From Thraustochytrium sp. TN22 (lineage: Eukaryota > Sar > Bigyra > Thraustochytrida > Thraustochytriidae), in the NCBI GenBank assembly GCA_013306675.1, contig JABLUY010000224.1, positions 1 to 59,141 on the forward strand: a DNA stretch of 59,141 nt, in the 5' to 3' direction. The position numbers and the translations under genes are program-made. How positions within the stretch are numbered: position 1 is the first letter of the stretch; each line of letters starts with the position of its first letter. The notes below the pieces were generated by a model. It worked only from the letters and a program-made list of their open reading frames with translations, had not been told where the DNA came from and ran no database searches. Positions 9,844 to 19,060 of the stretch are shown piece after piece.

Positions 9844-10467
9844 TCCTCCGGGATCAAGCATAGCCCATGTAATCAGCTTCACCAAGTGCTCGAACTTACG
9901 TTCACGATACGAAAGCCTCTCGACGCTGGAAGCAGCTATGCCAAGCGTCTCTGTGACGCAGCGAACACATGCACTTGGCTGGAGCCCGCTGCCGTTTTGC
10001 ACTTGTACGTGCCTGAAGACCGTCACGGGCCACGAGGCGGTCGAGCACGTGCGGCATTTTCGTGACGATGCTATGTGGTACCCTACTGGCATCCAAAGCT
10101 GTCAGTCTCTTTCATGGAATTGCAGCCATCATCGCATCCGCACGCGATTGCACCGCTTTTCGCAACGTGAGCGCTGAGGCAGCGCCAGACAACGCGCAGC
10201 TAATCTTATGCGCAAGGCCTCGCGGGGTCGGGCACCATCGAGCCGCAGGTACCCTGCGCGTGTAAGGCGATGGCAAGACTGCCTGGTTGGCGGATTGGGT
10301 GCTCGGCTCGGAAATGGTGTGTTGCTTGCTTGTGAACAAGACGGCGTTACTCCCGCGGCGCTGCTGTGCTCGGCCGGGGTCACGGACCCAGGCACCGCCC
10401 CGCTGGCGCCGGCGCACAAGACAGACTGCAAAGCAGATTTGCTCAGGCTCCTCGCGTACCTCGCTCG
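9844..10467. other. Spacer before the lipase-like gene
   Basis: Unique sequence with no supported gene. It should carry the promoter and 5' UTR of the gene starting at 10468. I see no clear TATA box. Confidence 0.5.
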
Positions 10468-12117
10468 ATGAGCGAGCGCGACAAGAAGAAGGGGTCGGCG
10501 GCGTCGGCGGCCGCCGCGGCAACGACGGCGCGGCGCAAGCGCTCGAGGTCCAGGTCGCGCGGCGGCCTGCACGATGAGGAGCAGCAGCATGTGGCGCCCG
10601 ACGGCGGCCTGGAAGGCGACGAGGGCCGCGCCGCCAAGGTGCTGACGTACGAGGAGGAGGAAGAGGGCGCCAAGACGTCGCCACCCATGGCCGAGACCGA
10701 GACGCTCACACGCGGCGTGATGCGAGACATGCACGCGCGGCGGGGCTGGCTCCGGCGCGTAATGCTCAAGCACCAGCCTCCGCTGGCGGTCTGCGTGCCC
10801 TTCTTGGTGCTGCTCTCGCCCGTCATTCTAGTGGTGGTGGTCTTTATCGGCGCCGTGCGGCTTCTGATGCGCATCGAGAAGCTTGCGGAACACAGCGCGA
10901 ACTTCATCCCGGATGCGCTGCATGAGACCTTTAACGTCCTGCGCAACGCCGAGTCGCTGACGCTGCAGGAGTTTGCCACGCTGCAGCGCGACGAGTCCAT
11001 GGACGATGCCAAGGTCGTTGAGACGCACACGTACGCTTGGGCGTACCCTTTGCGGGCCGATGTGGGCATCTACTGGTTTGGCACGGGCCGCCGGTGCGCG
11101 GCGGGCCCGGAGAGCCCGTTTTTCGACGCGCGCCGCCCCACGATGCTCTACGTGCACGGGTGGGAGCCCGGTACGACGCGTCGCGGGTTCCGCGAGACCA
11201 TCAACTGGTTCAACCCGCCCGGCACGCCCGAGCCGCTGCCGCTGCCGGACGTCCACGTGGTGGACCTCTGGGTGCGGCGCGGCTACAACGTCGGTGTCTT
11301 TTACTGGAACCAGCTCTCGGACGAGCCCACCGTGGCCGAGGCGGAGCGCAAGATCTACAACGTCTCCGATGGCACGCGCATGCGCTGGCAGCGCCGCAAC
11401 CCGGATGGCTCTACCGTTTTCGTGGAGCACCCAGGCACTTTTGGGGAGGACCACTGCGTGAGCGACCTCCTGGTGGCTGCCTTCCTGGCCCATTTCAGGC
11501 CCGGCCCGGACTCGGCGGCGTACGGCCACGTGCACATCGTCGGCCATTCCCTCGGCGCCCAGCTCGCCCTCGAGTTCCTGCGCCGCCTACTGCTCGGCCA
11601 GACGCATTATTTTGGCAAAGTGCACCACCCGAGCTGGTATCCGCGTCGCCTCGCACTCATCGACCCGTTCTTCTCCTTTGGCGTCAAGAACTACGGCCCG
11701 CTCGACGGCCTGCGCCCTGCAGAGCGTGCCGCCGAGAACCTGCACCTGGTGCGCGAGGCGCTACCGCAGCTGCTCATCGAGACCTACGAGACCTCGCTCA
11801 TTGGCGCTGGCGCGCTCGGTGACTCCTGCCCGCGTCTGCGCCGCCACTCGGTCTACCACGTCGTCGACATCCAGCAGCTGCCTTGGACCGACATCAGCCT
11901 GCGCCACTGCTGTTCGCCCTTTGTCTACTTTTGCAGCCTGCTGCGCGAGGCTCCCGAGGAGTGGCGCGCCGACTCCTTCAACGCGGCCGTTCCCTACGAC
12001 AACATGTGCAAGCGCATGCCCTTGCACGCCACGCACCATGGGCCTATGCATGACCACCTCTCGGCGCAGCAGACGCTCTTTGCCTCCGCCTCGTACGTCT
12101 TGTCGCATCATCACTGA
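10468..12117 (+). CDS. Membrane-anchored lipase-like alpha/beta hydrolase
   Basis: The protein has 549 residues from ATG 10468; the frame is open further upstream but only from a GTG. Residues 1-35 are Ser/Arg-rich (RKRSRSRSR) and probably cytosolic. A hydrophobic segment at about 103-136 (VCVPFLVLLSPVILVVVVF) should anchor it. The hydrolase fold follows. MLYVHGWEPG supplies the oxyanion-side HGW turn, and VGHSLGA carries the nucleophile Ser361 in a GxSxG elbow. LALIDPFF offers a likely acid (Asp), and several late histidines (HHGPMHDH region) could complete the triad. The HG turn plus GHSLGA suggests a lipase or esterase, but the substrate cannot be read from sequence. No neighbour suggests a pathway. 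The short C-terminal tail ends in SYVLSHHH. Confidence 0.8.
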   Translation: MSERDKKKGSAASAAAAATTARRKRSRSRSRGGLHDEEQQHVAPDGGLEGDEGRAAKVLTYEEEEEGAKTSPPMAETETLTRGVMRDMHARRGWLRRVMLKHQPPLAVCVPFLVLLSPVILVVVVFIGAVRLLMRIEKLAEHSANFIPDALHETFNVLRNAESLTLQEFATLQRDESMDDAKVVETHTYAWAYPLRADVGIYWFGTGRRCAAGPESPFFDARRPTMLYVHGWEPGTTRRGFRETINWFNPPGTPEPLPLPDVHVVDLWVRRGYNVGVFYWNQLSDEPTVAEAERKIYNVSDGTRMRWQRRNPDGSTVFVEHPGTFGEDHCVSDLLVAAFLAHFRPGPDSAAYGHVHIVGHSLGAQLALEFLRRLLLGQTHYFGKVHHPSWYPRRLALIDPFFSFGVKNYGPLDGLRPAERAAENLHLVREALPQLLIETYETSLIGAGALGDSCPRLRRHSVYHVVDIQQLPWTDISLRHCCSPFVYFCSLLREAPEEWRADSFNAAVPYDNMCKRMPLHATHHGPMHDHLSAQQTLFASASYVLSHHH

Positions 12118-12611
12118 AAGAAGAAGTCACGAAGCGATTGAGAGGAAAAGAGAGAGAGAAAAAAATTTGAGGAGGGACGTCAAAATGCTCCTTTTACACT
12201 TGCTCCGAGCGCTGGCCCGGCCGTCATCCCCGACCTAGCGCCACGCGGTTCCAGGTCTCAGGCTGTGGCTGCACTCCTGGGGGACAAACCTCGTTTCTTG
12301 CGATTCTTGACCATGCCTACCAAAGAACAGGCCGTTGCCGTGGCAAGCCATCCATGCGCATCACCAAAATTCAATCTACAAAACGAAGATTCCATGACTT
12401 TCGCATCAGCGTTCCTCTTGCACTATTCACTCATTCACTCACTCACTCACTCACTCACTCACTCACAGTCGCAGGGATACTTGAATAAGGTGCAGCAGAG
12501 GTTCAATAAAGCGCTCTGTGTGTGTGTCCCACGCGGCGGCGCCGTTCCGAGGGGCCGACGAAGTCCTGAAAGTCTAGCTCGAGGCGCGATCCGAGGCGCC
12601 GCATCAAATCA
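12118..12611. other. Spacer between convergent genes, with (TCAC)n run and poly(A) signal
   Basis: It contains a (TCAC)n/(ACTC)n microsatellite at about 12423-12467. AATAAA at 12505-12510 is followed by a GT-rich stretch (TGTGTGTGTG), a textbook arrangement for plus-strand 3' end formation. No gene is seen. Confidence 0.6.
12505..12535 (+). terminator. Putative polyadenylation signal (AATAAA plus GT-rich element)
   Basis: AATAAA at 12505-12510 is followed within 20 bases by TGTGTGTGTG. It could end the lipase-like transcript, giving a 3' UTR of about 390 bases, or be chance. It lies about 100 bases beyond the stop of the opposing methyltransferase gene. Confidence 0.4.
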
Positions 12612-13139
12612 TCAGGCCTCCCAGTAAAACATGGAGGAGATGTAGAGGAGCGTCTCGATGAGGGGAATGTAGTACCAGTCGGGACAGTCGTTCCAACAAA
12701 AGATAAAGGCGCCCCAGACCGAGAGGATGACGCCGAGGTACTGCGGGTGCGAGAAGTGGCTGTAGGGGAACTTGGTGCACCAGGGCACGTTGCGGCCAAA
12801 ACAGGAGCCATAGCAGACGCCCTCGATGCCGATCCGGTACCAGACCATGGCGTTGAGGACCTGGCCAAAGGCCAGCAAGGGCGCGCCTACGAGGAACTGC
12901 ATCCAGCTGAGCGACGGCAGCGTGGTGCCGTAGTGTGTGTAGTACCAGGTGGCGAAGACGTACATTTGCACGAGCTTGAAGGCGCGCACGAAGTTGAAGA
13001 TGAGCTCCGGCTCCTTCTGCTTCATGCCCACCATCTGCGCGGCCTTGGCCACGGTCTGCGGCTTCTTCCACACCACGCCATACGCCACGCGCTCCAGCGA
13101 CAACAGCACGGCGAAGCTAGCGTAGTCCATGCTGCCCAA
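12612..13139 (-). CDS. PEMT-like integral membrane methyltransferase
   Basis: This 175-residue protein resembles the phospholipid N-methyltransferase/isoprenylcysteine methyltransferase superfamily. Those enzymes use S-adenosylmethionine and have several membrane helices and a C-terminal signature. Here the helices lie at about 45-65, 80-105 and 130-170. The stretch FPYSHFSHPQYLGVILSVWG corresponds to the conserved HPxYxG cofactor-binding region of PEMT, and a late acidic residue (IETLLYISS) fits the ExxL position. Both Met1 and Met4 (MGSMDY) are possible starts. Phosphatidylethanolamine methylation at the ER is the likely role, though other small-molecule or prenylcysteine substrates are possible. 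The gene is convergent with the lipase-like gene. Confidence 0.75.
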   Translation of the reverse strand: MGSMDYASFAVLLSLERVAYGVVWKKPQTVAKAAQMVGMKQKEPELIFNFVRAFKLVQMYVFATWYYTHYGTTLPSLSWMQFLVGAPLLAFGQVLNAMVWYRIGIEGVCYGSCFGRNVPWCTKFPYSHFSHPQYLGVILSVWGAFIFCWNDCPDWYYIPLIETLLYISSMFYWEA

Positions 13140-13248
13140 CTGCCTCCCTGCCGCCGCGCCGCCGCCGCCGCCAGGCTACCGCCTCGAACGAGACGGATCG
13201 AGCGATGACCGAACGGATGGACCCACGCCCGCCCGCCTGCCTGCCCGC

Positions 13249-13281
<33 letters not shown>

Positions 13282-14732
13282 TCGCGGCCGTGCCGTCGCG
13301 TTGCCGCGCGTGCGCCTGCACGCCTGCACGCCCGCCGCGCGTCGGACAGCGCCGAGCGGCTCGCCTTCGAGCTAACTAGATCGAGGATTGCTTGATCGAC
13401 CTTGCCCGATCGAGGCGAGGATCGCGCGCGACTCGCAGCCTGCCCTCGCGCGCCGCAGCGCCGCGCCTTGCGCCAGGGGGCACCGCGCGGCGGCGTGGCG
13501 CGGCCAGAATCTCAGGCTTTTCCTCGAGAACCCAGGATATCCGCCGGCCGCCCTGCCCCCGCGGCGGCCGCGGCCGCGCCCAAGACCGCCGCGAGGAGGC
13601 CGCTGCGCGCCGGCGGGGCTGCGTTCGGGGCGCGCTAGATGCGAATCCAAGGCTGCAGCCGCGCTGCACTGGCAGCGCATCGCATCGCCGCGCAGGCGGC
13701 TCCCGCCTGGCTGCGGATTTCACTGGGCGTGAGCTGAGCGGGCCTTGCTCACGACAGATGCTGGTAAAGCAAGCAGGGGTTGGAGAGACCGTCGCCTAGA
13801 TGCAGCAGCACGGGCAGCGCATCTCCGCGACGGCGGGTGTCACGTATTGCGCAGCCGCACACTGACCGACGCGGCGCAGTGCCGTACCTTCCTCCGGCTC
13901 GTTGGCCGTCGGCCTCTTGCAGGAGCAGCACTGGCAGCAGCATCCGAGTCTCACAGCTGGCTGCAGTTGCAGCTGAGCAGGAGCACTGGAGCAGCGTGAG
14001 CAGGACCCGTAACGTTACAAAGGATGTCAGGCTGTCAGAAGACCAACGACTCGGCGACGAGGCTCGAGTCGGGCCGCTCGACGGTGACGACGTCGATGCT
14101 GTCGCCAGCCAGCTCGGTTCGTAGCTTCCTCCTCGCGGGCTTGATGACCTGGCAGGAAGCGGCGCGTGTCCTTCCAAGGACCTTGACTTGGAGCCGAGAC
14201 ACCGCCATACGCGCAGTCTGCGCAGCCCGTCACTGCCCGTGCCGGGTGCCGTGCACGGGCGCCCCTGACGCAAGTCTGCTGCCTTGCGGCCGCCACGACG
14301 CTGCGCCGCGGGCTCTTCGCAGGCCAAACTGTGATCAGGCTTCGCCGCTCCGGTGTCAGACCGTGTGCACTGTGCTCAGGCTTTTTGTTTACAGTGAGCC
14401 AAAAGGGGTTGCGCAGATAGGCCGTCACTAGTTAGAAAGTGGCGAGGCCTCGGCGTCGGCGGCGGCGGCGCCGCGGCGGAAACGGCGGAGAAGACGTTCG
14501 CCCAGCGGCGGTTGGGCACGGCGCACGGAGGAGGCGGAGCGCGCTCGTGCAGGCCCGTGCCAGCTGGCCTAGGCTAGCGGCGGACTCGGACTCCGCCGTG
14601 CGGCTCGCGGCGGCAGACCGGCAGCGGCGCGGCGAGCGGGCGGCTGTCGCGAGCGCAGGCAGGCCGAGCCCTCCCCGAGCGGCGGCGTCTGGTGCGTGAG
14701 GAGTGGTCGTAGCGCACGAGGCGCGCAAGACG
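13140..14732. other. Divergent spacer between the methyltransferase and the small membrane protein
   Basis: This 1.6 kb divergent promoter region has (CCTG)n repeats at about 13230-13282 and a GC-rich block around 13430-13640. Open frames here are Arg/Ala-rich on both strands and look non-coding. I found no supported gene or RNA. Confidence 0.5.
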
Positions 14733-15320
14733 ATGGAGGAGGTGCCGTACGGGGCCGTCCTGGTGGCGGCCACCATGGCTAGCTTCGTCGGCCTGCGCAA
14801 GATGGGCAAGGCGCACCTGCTGGTGCCGCACCAGCTGAGCATCGGGCTCGCGTCCGGCTGGACGGCCATTGCGTCGCTGATTGCGGCCGCCGGCTTGCAC
14901 CCGGAGCTCAGCCCGACGCACCCGCAGCACATGATGTTTGTCTTTGTTCCGCAGCAGATCCTCTATGCCGCCTCGCTCTGGCTGCGCGAGGAGGTGCCCT
15001 TTACGGAGTGCATGCTGTCGATCACCTCCCTTATTTGCGTGGGGGCCATCTTCGCGCTGCGCGACCTCGGCTTTGGCGACGTGAATGAGTTTACCGGCAT
15101 CATGTGCGTCGCGCTCATGGCCATCACGCTGCTGCCGGGCTTCAACCTGCGCCTCAAGGTCATGTTCACTCTCTGGAGCGCCCTGCTCGGCGCTGCCATG
15201 TACGAGGGCACGGCCACGGCGCCCCTGGCCCTTCTCCTCGCTGCCGAGGAGCTCTCTCTGCTCAACGTCAAAGTGCACTATTTCGGCCAGCCTGCGCCCA
15301 AGGAGGACAAGAAGGAGTAA
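14733..15320 (+). CDS. Small multi-pass membrane protein, family not recognised
   Basis: The protein has 195 residues from ATG 14733 (MEEVPYG). The frame extends ten codons upstream but only from a GTG. Hydrophobic segments at roughly 5-25, 35-60, 75-95, 105-125 and 130-165 suggest four or five membrane spans. The C-terminus is short and basic/acidic (PAPKEDKKE), compatible with a cytosolic or lumenal tail. ATMASFVGLRKMG and LLPGFNLRLKVMF are the most distinctive stretches. I cannot assign a family or location. It reads like a genuine gene because codon bias is strong and consistent over the whole frame, unlike the surrounding spacer. It is divergent from the methyltransferase gene. Confidence 0.65.
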   Translation: MEEVPYGAVLVAATMASFVGLRKMGKAHLLVPHQLSIGLASGWTAIASLIAAAGLHPELSPTHPQHMMFVFVPQQILYAASLWLREEVPFTECMLSITSLICVGAIFALRDLGFGDVNEFTGIMCVALMAITLLPGFNLRLKVMFTLWSALLGAAMYEGTATAPLALLLAAEELSLLNVKVHYFGQPAPKEDKKE

Positions 15321-15748
15321 GAAAGAAGGCCGCCTCAGCTCCCCCTGGCAGAATCTATCTAAATGCACCGAGCAGCGCCGACGGCAACGTAGGCCGCCAA
15401 CGTGCGCCAGCCAGCGCGTTTGGCCTCCGGGCGGCCTAGACGCAGCCCGTGCATAACACATCAAAGAGACAAAAGAGCATCAATGAATTCGTTCCAGCCG
15501 CAGCGCAGGCCGTGGCAGCGAGCCGCAGCAGCCAGGCCAAGTCCCAGGCAGGCAGGCATGCACTGGCGTGCAGGGGCCAGCGAGGCTTGGCCACGGCGGC
15601 GGCGCAAGCTCGACTTCGACCACCTCCTCCTCTTAGGCTCGCCTCGTAACTTGCGACCGTGACTCGGACTCGGACTCGGAGAGAGAGGAGAGAAAGAAAA
15701 CATCGACATCGGCAACAGAGCAGCGACTCGGACTCGGAGAGCGCGGCG
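15321..15748. other. Spacer upstream of the uniporter gene
   Basis: It holds GACTCGGACTCGG-type short repeats at about 15660-15740 and no supported gene. The frame of the next gene extends back into this spacer as SDSDSES-like codons, but only from a GTG. Confidence 0.5.
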
Positions 15749-17161
15749 ATGCTGGCCGCGTGGGCGCGCGGCTGCGCGCGGTGGCGCGCGGGCGCGTGGG
15801 CGTGCGCGGCGCGCGAGGGCGGCGCGGCCACCAGCCCAGGTGCGCATGGCGTTGGCGGCGTGGGCGCGCGCGGCGCGCGCGACCTGGGCGACGCCAGCGT
15901 GCACCCGCCGGCGGCTGCGGCGGCGTGGGGCGTGGCCCGCGCCTTTCTGGCGACGGACGCACGCGCGAGCGCGAGGCTGTGCCGCAAGCGGCGCCGGCGC
16001 AGCCTGAGCAGCTCCAACAAGATGTGCCGCGCGGCCGACCTGCATGTGCTGTCGTCGCCGGCGCCACGGTACGAGGCGCCGGCCGGCGCGCGCGCGCTGG
16101 CCAGCGGCGCCTGGCGCAGCCGCGACGACGACGACGACGACGACAACTACGACGGCGGCCGCGCCAAGCTGGGCTCCGTGGAGGACCGGTACATGCAGAT
16201 GGTGGGCGCGCGCAACACTAAGGGCCTCAGTCTGGATGCCCGTCTGCGCGTCTTGCGAATGCTGGACAAAATCAACAGCGCCGACAGCGACGCGACAATG
16301 CACGACCATTTTTCCAAGCGCTTCTCGCAGTTCCGCGACAGCCGCGGCAAGCTGGACTTTGAGGAGTTTCTCCTGGCCGACACGGACGGCGACGGCCGCG
16401 TCAGTAACGCGGAATGGGAGGCCTTTCTGCGCAAGAAGGCGCTCGCCGAGGCCGGGCTCTCCTTTCAGGAGCCCAGCGCGCTCAACATTGAGATTCCGCT
16501 CTCCGTGCAGCAGCTGCAGGCGCTGGCCGACGACAACGACGGCCTGCACATCTCCGTCAACGGCATGCGCTACCGCCTGGTGCTCGAGGCCGAGGGCCCG
16601 ACCGCCAAGGTCATTGAGCATAAGCAGGACCGCCTGCACGCCACGCTCGTCGAGCTCGCCGGCATGGAGCGCGAGAAGCGTCCGCTCGACGCGCGTGCCG
16701 CGCGCTACACCAAGCGTGTGCTCGCCGCCGGCCTGCTCTACCTGCTCTCGCAGGCAGCCGTCATCGCCAAGCTCACCTTCTTTTCGCGCTTTGGCTGGGA
16801 CGTCATGGAGCCCATCACCTACTTTATCACCTTTGGCACCGCCATCCTCGGCCTCGTCTTTTTCCAGTACCACAAGATCGAGTACTCCTACCCGGCGCTC
16901 GCTGCGCTCCTCACGCAGCGCCGCGCCTCCAAGTTGTATAGCCGTCATGGCTTTGATATTGCGCGCTACACCAATCTGCAGGCACGCGCCCTCAAGATCG
17001 AGCGCCAGCTCATCGTTCTCCAGCCGCCGCGCTCCCTCTGGCCCGCCGCGCCGCCCCCGCCTCTCTCCCCGGCCCAGGCCGAGGTGAACGCGCAGGCCGA
17101 GGCCGACGCTTTCGCCGCCAAGCAGGGCCGCGACGGGGACGATGTCCCGCCCAAGCCCTGA
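15749..17161 (+). CDS. MCU: Mitochondrial calcium uniporter pore subunit fused to an EF-hand
   Basis: The protein has 470 residues from ATG 15749. MCU carries calcium across the inner mitochondrial membrane. The pore signature WDVMEP begins at residue 350, between two hydrophobic helices (about 325-348 and 356-375), and matches the family's WDxxEP (DIME) selectivity loop. It is followed by QYHKIEYSYPA, like the vertebrate region after helix two. An Arg-rich, Ala-rich N-terminus (MLAAWARGCARWRAGAWA) looks like a mitochondrial presequence. The oddity is at residues 211-222: DTDGDGRVSNAE is a complete EF-hand calcium loop, preceded by a degenerate partner (RDSRGKLDFEEF). In animals the EF-hands sit on separate MICU subunits. 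An Asp run (RDDDDDDD) lies near residue 130. The gene ends 97 bp from the convergent ankyrin gene. Confidence 0.9.
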   Translation: MLAAWARGCARWRAGAWACAAREGGAATSPGAHGVGGVGARGARDLGDASVHPPAAAAAWGVARAFLATDARASARLCRKRRRRSLSSSNKMCRAADLHVLSSPAPRYEAPAGARALASGAWRSRDDDDDDDNYDGGRAKLGSVEDRYMQMVGARNTKGLSLDARLRVLRMLDKINSADSDATMHDHFSKRFSQFRDSRGKLDFEEFLLADTDGDGRVSNAEWEAFLRKKALAEAGLSFQEPSALNIEIPLSVQQLQALADDNDGLHISVNGMRYRLVLEAEGPTAKVIEHKQDRLHATLVELAGMEREKRPLDARAARYTKRVLAAGLLYLLSQAAVIAKLTFFSRFGWDVMEPITYFITFGTAILGLVFFQYHKIEYSYPALAALLTQRRASKLYSRHGFDIARYTNLQARALKIERQLIVLQPPRSLWPAAPPPPLSPAQAEVNAQAEADAFAAKQGRDGDDVPPKP

Positions 17162-17258
17162 CAAGCGCCGAACAAGGCAAGGCGAGAGGCAACGCAAGTC
17201 ATGTCACTCTTCTCCTTTTCTCTTTCTTTCTTTCTGTCTCTCTCTCTCTCTCTCTCAC

Positions 17259-18035
17259 TCACTTCTTGCCCTTCTTCTTCTTCTTCTTGCCCGCTGCGCC
17301 CTTCTTTGCCTTGAGAAAGGCCTTGTACCGCGGTGGGGCGAGTGGGTTGGCCGCTGGAAGCGTCGACGTCGGCAGCCCGCGCTGCGTGCGCGCATGATGC
17401 AGCGCGAAGAAGCGCTCCTCGATGCTCGCCGACTTGGCCGGCCCCAGGAGCTCGCGCACGTCGTCCTCTTCGTTCGGGTGCAGCTCCTTGAGCCAGAACG
17501 CCGGATTGTTGCCGAACTGGTCCCGCGCCAGCAGATCCGCGCCCGCGCAGATGAGTGCCCTCGCCGCGTCCAGCCGCTTGGCGCGCACCGCCAGGTGCAG
17601 CGCCGTGAAACCGCTGTTCTCGTCCTTCACGTCAGGGTCCGCGCCGTGCGCCAGCAGCAGCTCCACCATGTCGGCCGCAGCCTCGAGCGGCCCCAAGCAC
17701 GCCAGGTGCAACGGCGTATAGCCCCCAATCTTGCCATCCTCGCGCCGGTTCACGATGCGTCGCCGCTCGCGCTCGTCCTCCTTGGACTCCAGCAGCAGCT
17801 GCAACAGCAAGCGCGCAGTGCGGACGTGGCCCTTGGCGCTGCACACGTGCAGCAGCGTCGACCGGTTCGGCCCGTGGCCCTTGGCCAGGTTCACGACGTC
17901 CTCCTCCACGCGCTGCGAAGGCTCCGAGGACGACGACCACGTCCACCGCTGGCGATCGGCAACCAGTTCGAGCACCTGCGCCAGGTTGCCGGACGCCACC
18001 GCATGGTACACCACGTGCTCCATCGATGATGCCAC
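17259..18035 (-). CDS. Ankyrin-repeat protein
   Basis: The protein has 258 residues. Ankyrin units are visible at about 5-35 (HAVASGNLAQVLELV), 58-90 (STLLHVCSAKGHVRTARLLL), 103-138 (GGYTPLHLACLG...ADMVELLLAHGADP) and 141-175 (GFTALHLAVRAKRLDAARALICAGAD). TPLH and TALH are the usual turn motifs. The C-terminal 40 residues are unordered and end in a Lys-rich run (GKKKKKKGKK), which could serve as a nuclear or nucleolar signal or bind nucleic acid. It is probably a protein-interaction scaffold; no catalytic domain is present. A (TCTC)n and (CTT)n tract lies at and just beyond its stop, between it and the convergent uniporter gene. Confidence 0.85.
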   Translation of the reverse strand: MASSMEHVVYHAVASGNLAQVLELVADRQRWTWSSSSEPSQRVEEDVVNLAKGHGPNRSTLLHVCSAKGHVRTARLLLQLLLESKEDERERRRIVNRREDGKIGGYTPLHLACLGPLEAAADMVELLLAHGADPDVKDENSGFTALHLAVRAKRLDAARALICAGADLLARDQFGNNPAFWLKELHPNEEDDVRELLGPAKSASIEERFFALHHARTQRGLPTSTLPAANPLAPPRYKAFLKAKKGAAGKKKKKKGKK

Positions 18036-18981
18036 TGCGGCCCAAGCCGCAGCCGCGTTTGAGATTCGATTCTACGCACCAAGTGAAGCTCTTGTTATCG
18101 CCGCTGCGCAAGCTTGCAAGCCGTCGCCGCTGCATCCTGTCGCGTGTCCGCGCGTGTCCTCCTCGGAAATCGTCCCGCGCACCCTCCCGACGAGTGTGTA
18201 CTGTGGTTCCTGCAGTGCCATCATGGCCAGTGGCGAGCCTGGCTGGCCAGTCTGCTCGACATTGTTACATTCCGTAACGGATGGACGTCCCTGCACGCCG
18301 CACTGCCAGTGGCAGCGGCGCGTCGGCCCGGGCCCGCCTGTTCAAAGTCTGCAGCGACCGATCGAGAACCGGCGGCGCCGCGGCGCTGCCCATGCGCGCC
18401 AGTGGTACAGCGTCACGCTCACGCTCCCAAGTCCCGGGACCCAGAGCTCTCGCCAAAGTCGGACATCGTCCGCCTTGGCTCGCTCGCTCCGAGTGATCAA
18501 ACAAGAAAGAAAGACAGGCACGCGCAAGCGCAAAGCTCTCTCACAGAGTGAGTCACAAGGCTTGACGACGCTTCGTCTCATTCATTCATGTGTCAGTCGT
18601 GTCAGTCCTCCCGTCCGCTCTTCACTGCACCGTCAAGTTGTCTCCCACGATCGTCCAAGCTCGTCCAAGTCTTAAGAACTTGAAACCCCGGCTTGCGCAG
18701 CGCGACGCGCGGCCGCCGGTGGCCGGCCGGCTGGCCAGCGACTTGCACCAAGTTGATTCCTCTCCGATCTTTTTTCTGACCCGGACGCGGCGGATTGCGG
18801 CCTGGCTGGTCAACTGGCGGGCAAGCAGGGGCGGTCTCAGTGATGACGATCGCATCGTGTCGTGTACCGCCGCTTGCAAGCGGCGAGCGATCCATTACAG
18901 GAGGCAGGCGCAGGACTGTGCTGCGCGGCGGTCGCGGCGCGGCGGAGCGGAAGGGCGTGCAGACGGCGAACGCGGCGCGCA

Positions 18982-19014
<33 letters not shown>

Positions 19015-19060
19015 CGCGCAGGGCGGGCAAGGAGAGGCGCAGCGGCAGCGGCGAGGCAAG
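18036..19060. other. Divergent spacer with a (GGCA)n microsatellite
   Basis: This 1 kb spacer lies between divergent genes. A (GGCA)n run occupies 18983-19014, just upstream of the hydratase start. No supported gene was seen; the open frames are low-complexity. Confidence 0.5.
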
